Assembly: GCA_916048095.2 (NCBI GenBank)
Contig: OU696582.1
Span: 3,974,001-4,038,000 of the forward strand
Direction: 5' to 3'
Source of the DNA: Sacculina carcini
Lineage: Eukaryota > Arthropoda > Thecostraca > Sacculinidae
Length of the DNA stretch: 64,000 nucleotides
In this document: one piece after another, positions 31,301-44,894 of the stretch
How positions within the stretch are numbered: position 1 is the first letter of the stretch
Layout: every line of letters starts with the position of its first letter
Notes under the pieces: generated by a model
What the model saw: only the letters and a program-made list of their open reading frames with translations
The model's database searches: none
Told to the model about the DNA's origin: nothing
Made by a program: the position numbers and the translations under genes

Positions 31301-34300
31301 ATCTACCCCAGGGGTCCCAAACACGCGGCCCACCAATACTTATCTCTCAACCCGCCAATATAGTATCGGAACCAAACTGTAAGGCAGCTATATTCACATT
31401 TGTTGCATAATGCGATATAATTATACACCATTATCATATTATCTCATAATTCCCAGTTAATGCTTCCACTAATGCATCATACTCATACAGTTCTTATTTT
31501 TTGGATTACACCGATATTAAAGCCCTTGATATTACAGCCGATATTATATTATGCAATCTATATTCTGCTACGTATTATTCCTAATACATATATCATCAGA
31601 TCGCAAAATAAATTTAAAGGTTCACATCATTCTCCAAAATCATTGGCTTAAGAGCTATTCTACTTTTATCGCTAGAATATTTACTGCTAGCAAAATATCA
31701 TATACCTCGCTATCATTTAAACCCACTCTTTATAGATACATTTAAGCCGCCCGTCGTGCGGAACAGTTCATAAAATATAATTAATATTCTATTCATAAAA
31801 AATTAGTGAAAATTGAAAAAGAAAAACAAACCCATAGGAATGTTGTAGCCAATATAAAAGTCTAAATGTGAAATTTATGTTTCAATTTAGAAAACATGTT
31901 TTTCCACAATCCGCCTCATATTTAAAGCTGCCCGTCGTGCGGAATAATTCAGAACTTGAACACGAAACAAACACAAAGAAAATTGATGAAAAACGACCAA
32001 CAGAAAAATTCGAATATGTAAATTCTTGTTTTAATTATTGACGACGTTTTTCCCTCAACACTGCTCAAATTCACACCCGTCCTTCGTGTGTAGTAATTCA
32101 GAAGTGTAACACTATCAAAACAATGAAACTTTCTGTCATCTCTATAATTCCAGATTTATGCGTCTGCTGAAACAGCATATTCATATGGTTGACATTGCAT
32201 GATATTACAACCCTTATCCTTATGCAACTTAAGCTTATGCAACTTGAAATTAAACCAATTAAATTATACAGTAAAATTCAGCAGTTAACTTTGTTCCCAG
32301 TAGTATGTTACCCGCCCGTCGGGCGGAACAATTCATGTGTAAATATTGAGGACAATAAAACCTTTCTACTCAGTATAGTATAGCATTAATTAAACTGTAC
32401 CCAATAAAACCACACCATCCATGCCTGGAGCTAATATGATGCATTCTTAATTGTGATTGGGCTTCAGTGAAATTTAATCGGTGTATATTCCTGTGTAATC
32501 GCAAGTGCGCATAATAGCTGTCAAATTGATAATATGTGCTTTTGACTTTACACCGCCGTAACTTCCTTCAGATACACTTTGGAAAATTACAAATTATACG
32601 TATTGTAGAAAACAAGATTTCTAGCACGATGGTATAATTTATTTTTATGTGTTACAAATAGTTACTGAGAAATAGTAGAAAAAGGAATTAATTTCAGTCG
32701 CCCTGTGTTCAAGTGCAATTCTGGATGTATTTGAAAATTTTGCCAGTTTTACACGTTTTTTGTATCATTTGTGGGTATAAATTATAGCTTATCTTGTAGA
32801 ACACAAAATTATCTACACAGTAGTATATTCCTGTGTAATCGCAAGTGCGCATAATAGCTGTCAAATTGGCAATATGTCCTTTTGACTTTACACCACCGAA
32901 ACTTCCTTCAGATACACTTTGGAAAATTACAAATTATACCGTATTGTAGAAAACAAGATTTCTAGCACGATGGTATAATTTATTTTTATGTGTAACAAAT
33001 ATTTACTGAGAAATAGTAGAAAAATGAATAAATTTTAGTCGCCCGGTGTTCAAGTGTAATTTTGGATGTAATTGAGAATTTTGCCAATTTTACACGTTTT
33101 TTGTATCATTTGTGGGTATAAATTATAACTTATATTGTAGAACACAAAATTCTCTACACAGTAGTATATTCCTGTGTAATCGAAAGTGCGTAAATTGTGA
33201 TTGGACCTCAGTGAAATTAAATCAGTGTATATTCATGTGTAATCGCAAGTGCGCATAATAGCTGTCAAATTGGCAACATGACATTTTGACTTTACACCGC
33301 CGTAACATCCTTTAGATACCTTTTGGAAAATTAAAAAGTATACCGTATTGTAGAAAACAAAATTTCTAGCACGATGGTATAATTCATTTTAATGTGTGAC
33401 AATTAGTTTTTGAGAAATAGGTAGAAAAATGAATTAATTTTAGTCATCCGGTGTTCAAGTGTAATTTTGGATGTATTTGCGAATTTTGCCAATTTTACAC
33501 GTTTTTTGTACCATTTGTGGGTATAAATTATAACTTATCTTGTAGAACACAAAATTATCTACACAGTAGTATATTCCTGTGTAATCGCAAGTGCGCATAA
33601 TAGCTGTCAAATTGGTAATATGTGCTTTTGACTTTACACCGCCGTAACTTCCTTCAGATACACTTTGGAAAATTACAAATTATACCGTATTGTAGAAAAC
33701 AAGATTTCTAGCACGATGGTATAATTTATTTTTATGTGTAACAAATAGTCACTGAGAAATAGTAGAAAAATGAATTAACTTTAGTCGCCCGGTGCTCAAG
33801 TGCAATTTTGGATGTAATTGAGAATTTTGCCAATTTTACACGTTTTTTGTATCATTTGTGGGTATAGATTATAGCTTATCTTGTAGAACACAAAATTATC
33901 TACACAGTAGTATATTCCTGTGTAATCGCAAGTGCGTAAATTGTGACTGGACTTCAGTGAAATTAAATCAGTGTATATTCATGTGTGCATATTAGCTGTC
34001 AAATTGGCAATATGTCCTTTTGAATTTACACCGCCGTAACTTCCTTCAGATACACTTTGGAAAATTACAAATTATACCGTATTGTAGAAAACAAGATTTC
34101 TAGCACGATGGTATAATTTATTTTTATGTGTAACAAATAGTCACTGAGAAATAGTAGAAAAATGAATTAACTTTAGTCGCCCGGTGCTCAAGTGCAATTT
34201 TGGATGTAATTGAGAATTTTGCCAATTTTACACGTTTTTTGTATAATTTGTGGGTATAAATTATAGCTTATCTTGTAGAACACAAAATTATCTACACAGT

Positions 34301-37300
34301 AGTATATTCCTGTGTAATCGCAAGTGCGTAAATTGTGACTGGACTTCAGTGAAATTAAATCAGTGTATATTCATGTGTGCATATTAGCTGTCAAATTGGC
34401 AATATGTCCTTTTGAATTTACACCGCCGTAACTTCCTTCAGATACACTTTGGAAAATTACAAATTATACCGTATTGTAGAAAACAAGATTTCTAGCACGA
34501 TGGTATAAATTATTTTTATGTGTAACAAATAGTCACTGAGAAATAGTAGAAAAATGAATTAACTTTAGTCGCCCGGTGCTCAAGTGCTATTTTGGATGTA
34601 ATTGAGAATTTTGCCAATTTTACACGTTTTTTGTATCATTTGTGGGTATAAATTATAGCTTATCTTGTAGAACACAAAATTATCTACACAGTAGTATATT
34701 CCTGTGTAATCGCAAGTGCGTAAATTGTGACTGGACTTCAGTGAAATTAAATCAGTGTATATTCATGTGTGCATATTAGCTGTCAAATTGGCAATATGTC
34801 CTTTTGAATTTACACCGCCGTAACTTCCTTCAGATACACTTTGGAAAATTACAAATTATACCGTATTGTAGAAAACAAGATTTCTAGCACGATGGTATAA
34901 TTGATTTTTATGTGTAACAAATAGTTACTGAGAAATAATAGAAAAATTAATAAATTTCAGTCGCCCGGTGTTCAAGTACAATTTTGTATGTATTAAGAAT
35001 TTTGCCAATTTTACACGTTTTTTGTATCATTTGTGGGTATAAATTATAACTTTTCTTGTAGAACACAAAAGTATCTACACAATAGTATATTCCTGTGTAA
35101 TCGCAAGTGCGTATAATAGCTGTCAAATTGGTAATATGTGCTTTTGACTTTACACCGCCGTAACTTCCTTCAGATACACTTTGGAAAATTACAAATTATA
35201 CGGTATTGTAGAAAACAAGATTTCTAGCACGATGGTATAATTTATTTTTATATATAACAAATATTTACTGAGAAATAGTAGAAAAATGAATAAATTTTAG
35301 TCGCCCGGTGTTCAAGTGTAATTTTGGATGTAATTGAGAATTTTGCCAATTTTACACGTTTTTTGTATCATTTGTGGGTATAAATTATAACTTTTCTTGT
35401 AGAACACAAAAGTATCTACACAATAGTATATTCCTGTGTAATCGCAAGTGCGTATAATAGCTGTCAAATTGGTAATATGTGCTTTTGACTTTACACCGCC
35501 GTAACTTCCTTCAGATACACTTTGGAAAATTACAAATTATACGGTATTGTAGAAAACAAAATTTCTAGCACGATGGTATAATTCATTTTAATGTGTAACA
35601 ATTAGTTTTTGAGAAATAGTAGAAAAATGAATTAATTTTAGTAGCCCGGTGTTCAAGTGTAATTTTGGATGTATTTGATAATTTTGCCAATTTTACACGT
35701 TTTTTGTATCATTTGTGGGTATAAATTAAAATATTTCTTGTAGAACACAAAATTTTCTACACAATAGTATACTTTTTATAGCTGTAACTCTGCTGGTTTA
35801 TGAGGAATAGATAGGGGAATATTGACCAAAATATTCGCGTTTTTAGTGCTAATTTTGCCTTTTTGACTTTGTCATTTTGACTTTACACCGCCGTAACTTT
35901 TTTTTAATACACTCTGGAAAATTAAAAAGTATACCGTGCTGTAGAAAGTAAAATTCCCAGCTTGATGGTAATATTTATTTAGATGTGTCATAGTTAGTTT
36001 CTGAGAAATAGAGAAAAGAGTATAGAAAATCGGACGCGTGGAGTTTAAATAATATTTTGAATGTAGACTGAAATTTGGTCATTTTTACATATTTTATATT
36101 TAATTTTTGGATATGAATTATAGCCTACCAAGTATAAAGTAATATTTTCTACACAGTGGTATAATTTGTTTGGCTGTACTATTTCTGGTTTATGAGGAGT
36201 AGATGGCGGAACAATGACCAAAATTTTCGCATTTTTCAGGGTTCATTTTGTATTTTCACCGCAATACTTTTTTTTTATTTTATTTTTAAAATTTGAAATT
36301 TTTCCTATTGTGTAGACAAGCAAATTTCCAACGTGATGGTATAAATTGTTAGCTTGTAGGCCGAGTGGTTACCGAGTAGCAGCTTGCAGAAAATGGACCA
36401 ATGAGGGTGGGACAGACAAACACACACACACAGACAGAGGATCTATTTTATATATATAGATACTAGCATTAAAACCCGCCCGTTGTGCGGAACAATTCAT
36501 AAAAATATTGCAAATTAAAAATAAATAAGGCAAACTCATGAAAACCTTAATCAATTAAAAAGTCTAAATTTCATTATTTTTAATTTTATTTTGACAAAAT
36601 ATTTTCACTCAACCCGCCTCATATTTAAACCCGCCCGACGTGAGGAATAATTCAGAACTCGAACACCATCCGTTCTGGTTCTTGAAGTCAAATCCATTAG
36701 TTTTGTATATGAATTCATTCTATACGGTGAAATTGAACGTTTTATTGCTGCCCGCGGGACATTTTTATTTCATAAAAATGAGCCATCGCTTCGTTTGCGT
36801 TTCAAGCCCCTGATCATTGAACCAGCGAACCATGAACCAGCGCAATTATGTCACCTCATATTCAAGCATACATACACAGACAGACAGATAATTTCTTCTT
36901 TATGTATATATATAGCATTAAAACCCGCCCGTTGTGCGGAGCAATTCATAACATGAAATTCATATTCAATTCATAAAAAAATATGGAAAAATAAAAATGA
37001 AATAGGGTACACTCATAAAAATATTAATCAATTGAAAATTATAAGTTTAATTATTTTTATTTCGACAAAATATTTCCCCTCAGTCCGCCTGAGTTATTTT
37101 TTAACCCGCCCGTCGTGCTGAATAATTCAGAACTCGAACACGATCCATTCTTCATCTTGAAGTCAAATCCATTGGTTTTGTGTATGGATTAATTCTACAG
37201 GGTAAATTGAACGTTCTATTGTCTATAGTTGCTGCCCGCGGAGCATTTTTATTTTTTTTAAATACCTTTTATTAAATGAACCATTTGAAAAAAATGAACT

Positions 37301-40300
37301 AAAAAATGGAAATAGTTTTTTTAAACCCGCCCGTCGTGCGGAACAATTCATACAATAAAATTCATATTTGAAGTCAAATCCATTGGTTTTGTGTATGGAT
37401 TAATTCTACAGGGAAAATTGAACATTCTATTGTCTATAGTTGCTGCCCGCGGAACATTTTTATTTTTAAAAAAAATTACCTTTTTTTTAATGAACCATTT
37501 GAAAAAATGATCTAAAAACACTTTTTTAAACCCACCCGTCGTGCGGAACAATTCATACAATAAAATTCATATCAAATCCATAAAATATAATGAATTCAAA
37601 TTGAAAACCAAAAAATGTAACCTATACATATCTTAACCAATAGAAAAGTCTAAATGTGAATATTTTTGTTCTTATCTTGACAAATATTATCCCTCAACCT
37701 GCCTGATATAGAAATCTGCCCGTCGTGTGGTATAATTCAGAACACAAACACGAAACAAACAATGAAAGATGATGAAATCTTTTCATCAGAATGTTTCCAA
37801 ACTATATTTATTACTTAACATCATTCCCCAATATCATTTGCTTAAGTACTATTTCACTTTTACCGCTATAATATTTATTGCTAAAATTTATATATTTTCC
37901 GCTATCATTAAAACCCAATATAACCTGAGTCAAACCTACCCAACCCAACCCAACATCCAATCTTGACCGCTCTCAGCCTAGTCTGAGGTGATTTAACTTA
38001 TTAGTTTGTGATCACAAAATATACTGATGCGATCATAATTTGTAATCAGAAGACTGAGATTATCTACCCCAGGGGTCCCAAACACGCGTCCCACCAATAC
38101 TTTTCTCTTAACCCGCCAATATAGTATCGGGACCAAACTGTAAGGCAGCTAAATTCACATTTGTTGCATAATGCGATATAATTATACACCATTATCATAT
38201 TATCTCATAATTCCCGGCTAATGCTTCCACTAATGCATCATATTCATACAGTTGTTATTTTTTGGATTACACCGATATTAAAGCCCTTGATATTACAGCC
38301 GATATTATATTATGCAATCTATATTCTGCTACGTATTATTCCTAATACATATATAATATCATCAGATCGCAAAATATATTTAAAGGTTCACATCATTCTC
38401 CAAAATCATTTGCTTAAGAGCTATTCTACATTTAGCGCTAGAATATTTACTGCTAGCAAAATATCATATACCTCGCTATCATTTAAACCCACTCTTTATA
38501 GATACATTTAAGCCCGCCCGTCGTGCGGAACAGTTAATAAAATATAATTAATATTCAATTCACAAAAAAAATTAGTGAAAATTGAAAAAGAAAAACAAAC
38601 CCATAGGAATGTTTAGCCAATATAAAAGTCTAAATGTGAAATTTATGTTTCAATTTAGAAAACATGTTTTTCCACAACCCGCCTCATATTTAAAGCTGCC
38701 CGTCGTGCGGAATAATTCAGAACTCAAACACGACACAAACACAAAGAAAATTGATGAAAAACGACCAACAGAAAAAGTGAAATTTGTAAATTCTTGTTTT
38801 AATTATTGACGATGTTTTTCCCTCAACACTGCTCAAATTCACACCCGTCCTTCGTGTGTAGTAATTCAGACGTGTAACACTATCAAAACAATGAAACATC
38901 TCTATAATTCCAGATTAATGCTTCCTCTAAAACAGCATATGCATATACTTGGCATTGCATGATATTACAACCCGTATCCTTATGCAACTCAAGCGTATGC
39001 AGCTTGAAATTAAACCAATTAAATTACACAGTAAAATTCAGTAGCTTACTTTGTTCCAAGTAGCATTTTACCCGCCCGTCGTGCGGAACATTTGATGTGT
39101 AAATATTGAGGACAATAAAGACTTTCTATTCAGTATAGTTAATTAATTAAACTGTACGCAAAAAAACCACACCATCCATGCTTGGAGATAATATGATGCA
39201 TTCTTAACTGTGATTGGGCTTCAGTGAAATTTAATCGGTGTATATTCCTGTGTAATCGCAAGTGCGCATAATAGCTGTCAAATTGGCAATATGTCCTTTT
39301 GACTTTACACCGCCGTAACTTCCTACAGATACCCTTTGGAAAATTACAAATTATACCGTATTGTAGAAAACAAGATTTCTAGCACGATGGTATAATTTAT
39401 TTTCATGTATAACAAATAGTTATTGAGAAATAGTAGAAAAATGAATTAATTTTAGTCGCCCGGTGTTCAAGTGTAATTTTGGATGTATTTGAGAATTTTG
39501 CCAATTTTACACGTTTTTGTACCATTTGTGGGTATAAATTATAGCTTATATTGTAGAACACAAAATTCTATACACAATAGTATATTCCTGTGTAATCGCA
39601 AGTGCGTAAATTGTGATTGGACTTCAGTGAAATTAAATCAGTGTATATTCATGTGTAATCGCAAGTGCGCATAATAGCTGTCAAATTGGCAACATGACAT
39701 TTTGACTTTACATCGCCGTAACTTCCTTTAGATACACTTTGGAAAATTAAAAATTATACCGTATTGTAGAAAACAAAATTTCTAGCACGATGGTATAATT
39801 TATTTTCACGTTTAACAAATAGTTACTGATAAATAGTAGAAAAATGAATAAATTTTAGTCGCCCGGTGTTCAAGTGTAATTTTGGATGTATTTGACAATT
39901 TTGACAATTTTACACGTTTTTTGTATCTTTTGTGGGTATAAATTATAGCTTATCTTGTAGAACACAAAATTATCCACACAGTAGTATATTCCTGTGTAAT
40001 CGCAAGTGCGCATAATAGCTGTCAAATTGGCAATATGTCCTTTTGAATTTACACCGCCGTAACTGCCTTCAGATACACTTTGGAAAATAAAAAATTATAC
40101 CGTATTGTAGACAATAAGATTTCCAGCACAATGGTATAATTTATTTTTATGTGTAACAAATAGTCACTGAGAAATAGTAGAAAAATTAATTAATTTTAGT
40201 CGCCCGGTGTTCAAGTGTAATTTTGGATGTATTTGAGAATTTTGCCAATTTTACGTTTTTGGTAACATTTGTGGGTATAAATTAGAATATTTCTTGTAGA

Positions 40301-42072
40301 ACACAAAATTCTCTACACAATAGTATAATTCTATAGCTGTAACTCTGCTGGTTTATGAGGAATAGATAGGGGAATATTGACCAAAATATTCGCGTTATTA
40401 GTGCTAATTTTGCCTTTTTGACTTTGTCATTTTGACTTCACACCGCCATAACATTTTTCTAATACACTTTGGAAAATTAAAAATTATACCGTGCTGTAGA
40501 AAACAAAATTCCCAGCATGATGGTAATATTTATGTAGATGTGTCATAGTTAGTTGCTGAGAAATAGAGAAAAAAGTATAGAAAATCGGACGCGTCGAGCT
40601 TAAATATAATTATGAATGTAGACTGAAATTTTGTCATTTTTACATATTTTATATTTAATTTTTGGATATGAATTATAGCCTACCGAGTAGAACAGAATAT
40701 TTTCTACACAGTGGTATAATTTGTTTGGCTGTACCATTTCTGGTTTATGAGGAGTAGATGTAGGAATATTGACCAAAATTTTCGCATTTTTCAGGGTTCA
40801 TTTTGTCTTTTCACCGCGATAACTTTTTTTGGTTTCATTTTTAAAATTTGAAATTTATCCTATCGTGTAGACAAGAAAATTTCCAGCGTAATGGTATAAA
40901 TTTTTGGCGGGTGCATTAAGTGGTTACCGAGTAGCAGCTTGCTGAAAATGTGACCAAGGAGGGTGGGACAGATAAACACACAGACAGACAGACAGACAGA
41001 CAGAGGATCTCTTTTATATATATAGATATACTAGCATTAAAACCCGCCCGTTGTGCGGAAGAATTCATAAAAATATTGCAAATTAAAAATAAATAAGGCA
41101 AACTCATAAAAACTTTAATCAATTAAAAAGTCTAAATTTCATTATTTTTAATTTACATTTTGACAAAATATTTTCACTCAGCCCGCCTCATATTTAAACC
41201 CGGCCGACGTGCGGAATAATTCAGAACTCGAACACCATCCGTTCTGGTTCTTGAAGTCAAATCCATTAGTTTTGTATATGAATTCATTCTACACGGTGAA
41301 ATTGAACGTTTTATTGCTGCCCGCGGGACATTTTTATTTCATAAAAATGAGCCATCGCTTCGTTTGCGTTTGAAGCCCCTGATCATTGAACCAGCGAACC
41401 ATGAACCAGCGCAATTATGTCACCTCATATTCAAGCATACATACACAGACAGACAGATAATTTCTTCTTTATGTATATATATAGCATTAAAACCGCATTA
41501 AAACCCGCCCGTTGTGCGGAACAATTCATAAAAATATTGCAAATTAAAAATAAATAAGGCAAACTCATGAAGACCTTAATCAATTAAAAAGTCTAAATTT
41601 CATTATTTTTAATTTTATTTTGACAAAATATTTTCACTCAACCCGCCTCATATTTAAACCCGCCCGACGTGAGGAAAAATTCAGAACTCGAACACCATCC
41701 GTTCTGGTTCTTGAAGTCAAATCCATTAGTTTTGTATATGAATTCATTCTATACGGTGAAATTGAACGTTTTATTGCTGCCCGCGGGACATTTTTATTTC
41801 ATAAAAATGAGCCATCGCTTCGTTTGCGTTTGAAGCCCCTGATAATTGAACCAGCGAACCATGAGCCAGCGCAATTATGTCACCTCATATTCAAGCATAC
41901 ATACACAGACAGACAGATAATTTCTTCTTTATGTATATATATAGCATTAAAACCCGCCAGTTGTGCGGAGCAATTCATAACATGAAATTCATATTCGATT
42001 CATAAAAAATATGGAAAAATAAAAATGAAATAGGGTACACTCATAAAAATATTAATCAATTGAAAATTATAA
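28326..42072. repeat. Large duplication, copy 2 (13.75 kb)
   Basis: Near-identical copy of 7223-20577, in direct orientation, longer by one 392-bp A unit near 34.0-34.8 kb. Sub-blocks: B 28326-29390, short A 29391-29648, B 29649-32388, A array 32389-36455, B 36456-39140, A array 39141-41025, B 41026-42072. Copy 2 stops at 42072, where the flank changes to a short GAAAATT repeat. Confidence 0.9.
32389..36455. repeat. Satellite A array in copy 2 (about ten units)
   Basis: Counterpart of 11285-14960 with one additional 392-bp unit of the long type (GTGACTGGACTTCAGTG linker) inserted between the equivalents of the 12922 and 13314 units. Confidence 0.85.
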
Positions 42073-42140
42073 TGAAAATTGAAAATTGAAAATGAAAATT
42101 ATAAATGAAAATTGAAAATTGAAAATCAATTGAAAATTGT
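42073..42140. repeat. Short GAAAATT-type tandem repeat at the edge of the duplication
   Basis: Imperfect copies of TGAAAATTGAAAATT run from about 42060 to 42137 and mark the end of satellite-derived DNA. 42141-42351 is apparently unique AT-rich sequence in which I see no gene. Confidence 0.75.
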
Positions 42141-42358
42141 TCTCACATGTGTTTTCTAGTGTTTTTCTTGTTGTGTGTGTATTTGCATATCATCATAGTT
42201 ATACATCAACAGAGGTGAACACTGTTTGGCTTTGTAGCTGCTAGTGTTTCGCTTTTCGTGTAAATTGACTGTTTAAAATTAGGTTATTGATTATGTAATA
42301 TTTATATTAGTGATGCTTGAAACTCATTAGGGACAATATATAACAGAAATCATTTCAG

Positions 42359-42558
42359 ATCTCGAGTAGTTCAATGGCTAAGGCGCTGAAATCTTGCGTC
42401 AGAGGCTCGCGGTTCGAATCTTGTCCCGCGTGCGAATTTTAATACCCGCTTGAGTTTACTGGGAGGCATCACTGTAGATTGGCTCACAGCGGGTCGTGTC
42501 ATATAGTCACAGTATGGTGCGCGCTTAAAATACCAATTATTATCAATCTTAATAAATG
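42359..42558 (+). mobile_element. tRNA-derived SINE (about 200 bp)
   Basis: The 5' part resembles a tRNA gene with Pol III box A (TAGTTCAATGG, 42367-42377) and box B (GGTTCGAATCT, 42411-42421), but the T-arm does not pair well. An unrelated body and an A/T-rich end follow. A 7-bp direct repeat ATTTCAG flanks it (42352-42358 and 42559-42565). Known SINEs have this layout. The source tRNA and partner LINE were not identified. Confidence 0.7.
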
Positions 42559-42565
42559 ATTTCAG

Positions 42566-42887
42566 CAAAAACTGCAGGTAATATGAAAGATTAAGGCCCG
42601 AGTGAAAGAATACATCAAACTACCGAGACACAGAGAGTAGCTCTGCCAGACACAAAATATTCAGCGTATCTGTAACGACGCTAAAAACAGGCGGCCTTTT
42701 ATAAGTCCACACATGACGCATAATCGCGTGATTCCCAAACGAAAGTGTGGAAATTCCAAACGCGCGATCACTTGATTGTATGCACGATCGATATTGACGT
42801 GAGCACATTTCAGCTCTCAGATACAAATTCTGTATCGAATGATAGAGGCGCATACCAAACATTCAGTATGATTTCGCTCTGAGATTG
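42566..42887. other. No gene seen
   Basis: Moderately AT-rich, apparently single-copy DNA between the SINE and the TRIM. Chance open frames only; no motif recognised. Confidence 0.5.
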
Positions 42888-42892
42888 CAAAC

Positions 42893-43052
42893 TGTTATGT
42901 CATTGTGTACGGTGCAAGAGAGAGGTTGAGAGTGACAGAGCCGTGTTCGAGATTTGACAGTGGTGTGACGTCTTGTAGGCGCGCGTGTGCATCGTGGGCC
43001 CCACTCGCGCCTGTCTGTGAATATATTTTAGTTATTTTTAGTTTTCGCTACA
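42893..43052 (+). repeat. Left LTR of the TRIM (160 bp)
   Basis: Starts TGTTATGTCATTG and ends TTTTCGCTACA. The last bases match the LTR end of element 1 at 4-9 (GCTACA). Confidence 0.8.
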
Positions 43053-43064
43053 AGCTATATCGGT
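43053..43064 (+). promoter_or_regulatory. Candidate priming site of the TRIM
   Basis: AGCTATATCGGT follows the LTR and differs from the element 1 site (AGCTATTTCGGC) at two of 12 positions. Probably the same tRNA-Phe 5'-end type, decayed. Confidence 0.5.
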
Positions 43065-43720
43065 CTTTTTGTTTTGTAATATTTCTGTCTACGACCCGGC
43101 TTCAGCAGTGGAGACAGTGTCTTACAGTATTGGAGCAGCGGCCTGGAAGACGTGGTGTAGGTGCTCGCCGGCGTATCAGGTTGGTGTGCGAGGGGACGGC
43201 AGGAGGTCATGGTGCCGGCAGGAGGTGGCGGGGGAGCTGAGGACGAGGGCTGCTCGTCGTCCCGCCTGCACTGGTGTTGGACTCGTGGCCGGGCAGCTGG
43301 AAGATTGCTGGTGGAGGCTGCTGGTGCTGGAGGGCAGATGAGAGAAAGAAACTGCTGAAGCCGAAGGGAAAACAACGATCGACGACGACGGTGTGGCCTG
43401 CGTGAACGGCGATGTCACGGCTGTCTGCGGCAGAGTGCTGAATATCAAAGGTGGCGGCGGGAGCACGGAGGATGCTGGGGCCGAGGGCTATTGTGCCCTG
43501 TCGCGGAGGCCGGTGATGACGAAGACGGCAGGTTGCGGCGGAGCACTGAAGAGCACGGACGGAGACGGGAGCGCGGTGGACGCTGGGGACAGCCGTGTTG
43601 TGCTTCATCGCAGTCACGGTGTGTGCGTCTGGTGGAGGCTGTCGTCGGTCTATGTTGTTTTTGCTTGCTTGTTTTGTGTTTTTTACTGTTGTTTGTACTG
43701 TCTGTTACTGTTGTTTGTTT

Positions 43721-43734
43721 AAAAAAGATGGAGG
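43721..43734 (+). promoter_or_regulatory. Polypurine tract of the TRIM
   Basis: AAAAAAGATGGAGG (13 of 14 purines) directly precedes the right LTR. Confidence 0.75.
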
Positions 43735-43880
43735 TGTTGTGTGATTGTGTACGGTGCGAAGGAGAGAGAGTGAGACATTCGCATTCGATGTTTGACCGTG
43801 GTATGACGTCTTATAGGCGCGCGTGGGCATCACTGCCCCACGCGCTATCTGTTGTATTTTAGTTTTTTGTTTTCGATACA
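43735..43880 (+). repeat. Right LTR of the TRIM (146 bp)
   Basis: Starts TGTTGTGTGATTG, ends TTTTCGATACA, and is followed by the CAAAC duplication. Confidence 0.8.
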
Positions 43881-43885
43881 CAAAC

Positions 43886-44876
43886 GTTGTTGCTAAGTGC
43901 GTGCACAAATCACATCATTTTCAGATGCCCAAATTCTACGACCAATTTTACAGTGGACAAACGCTATCGAGGCCACTAGACAAAAATTAAGCAGATAAAC
44001 ATCGCATGACTAAATAGAGGACATAGAAACATGACTCACGCAAAATCACATCATCAATCGCACATATAAGATGACGCAAAGTAATAACAAAAGTAGTATT
44101 ATCACATGTAATAACATGTAATAATAAAATTTGGGAAATATTATAATATATTACTATTAGAGGTAAATTATTAAATATTCTTAGTTATATTAGTAAATAG
44201 TATTACAGTTATATTATTAAATATTATTAAAGTTATATTATTATATAATATTATTACAATTATTACATGTTACATTGAATCGAAAACAAATCAATTAAAT
44301 GAAATCAAATTAAATTATACTAAAATAGATGTTTAGGCCACAATATTTTCGTTTTTGCACTTGTCACCAATATGGGTGCTAAATCAAATATATTTAGTTT
44401 TTATTATCGTTAATGATATTATTATTGCAGTTTTGATGAAATTTGTTTTTTGTCGCTTCAATTCAAGGGAGATATATAATTCGACTACATTATATCTATC
44501 GCTCCACAAGGGCTGCTTCCTTAGCAATCGATGACGTCCTTAGCAACCTTCCCTACCAACCATCGATCCATCTGGAGTTTGAAATAGTTGACAAGACCGG
44601 CGAGCTTTCATTTACAGGCATATGATAACAGTGAGCATACATATTCATGTTGTTTGAGTGAAACAAGGTGACATATATGCAGAAGTTCTATTGAAAATTG
44701 GCAAAAATTGAGAAAGTATTCCTTCAATATCGTAGATACAAATCCAATCAATGTAAATAAACTAATTCAATTAAATTATTATAAATAAGTTAAACTGAAT
44801 CTCAATTGCGACATGAATATACACGTAGTTCAAACCATGCACAATTTATTGTAGATAACTTAACAATGAGTTACAA
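43886..44876. other. AT-rich intergenic DNA, no gene recognised
   Basis: Contains a very AT-rich stretch (about 44080-44290) with repeated TTATATTATTA motifs. A 60-codon open frame at 44443-44625 has no recognisable domain. Nothing else seen. Confidence 0.5.
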
Positions 44877-44880
44877 TTAA

Positions 44881-44893
44881 CCCATTAACCGGC
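44881..44893 (+). repeat. piggyBac terminal inverted repeat, left
   Basis: CCCATTAACCGGC preceded by TTAA. Thirteen bases is the length of the TIR of the classic piggyBac element. Confidence 0.9.
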
Positions 44894-44894
44894 A

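Larger units (their letters stand above)
42893..43880 (+). mobile_element. Miniature non-autonomous LTR element (TRIM-like, 988 bp)
   Basis: Two related terminal repeats (42893-43052 and 43735-43880) both start TGTTRTGT and end in ACA. Both share TTGTGTACGGTG and a GACGTCTTRTAGGCGCGCGTG segment. Perfect 5-bp duplications CAAAC flank the whole (42888-42892, 43881-43885). A purine-rich tract precedes the right repeat, and a priming-type sequence resembling that of element 1 follows the left repeat. The 682-bp interior is GC-rich and has no gag or pol, so it would depend on another element. The LTRs differ by many changes, so the insertion is not recent. Confidence 0.85.

Noticed and set aside
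42359..42432. Functional tRNA gene
   Set aside because: Boxes A and B are present, but the T-arm does not pair and the sequence continues into a SINE body flanked by target duplications.
43055..43720. Several overlapping open frames in the TRIM interior
   Set aside because: The region is GC-rich, so stops are rare on both strands. Frames overlap in all directions and show no gag, pol or other domain.
43735..43908. Host promoter with CRE-like GACGTC elements
   Set aside because: The segment is the right LTR of the TRIM; the same motif is in the left LTR, so it belongs to the element.
44443..44625. Possible small exon (60 codons)
   Set aside because: No recognisable domain, and no supporting neighbours or conservation evidence available.
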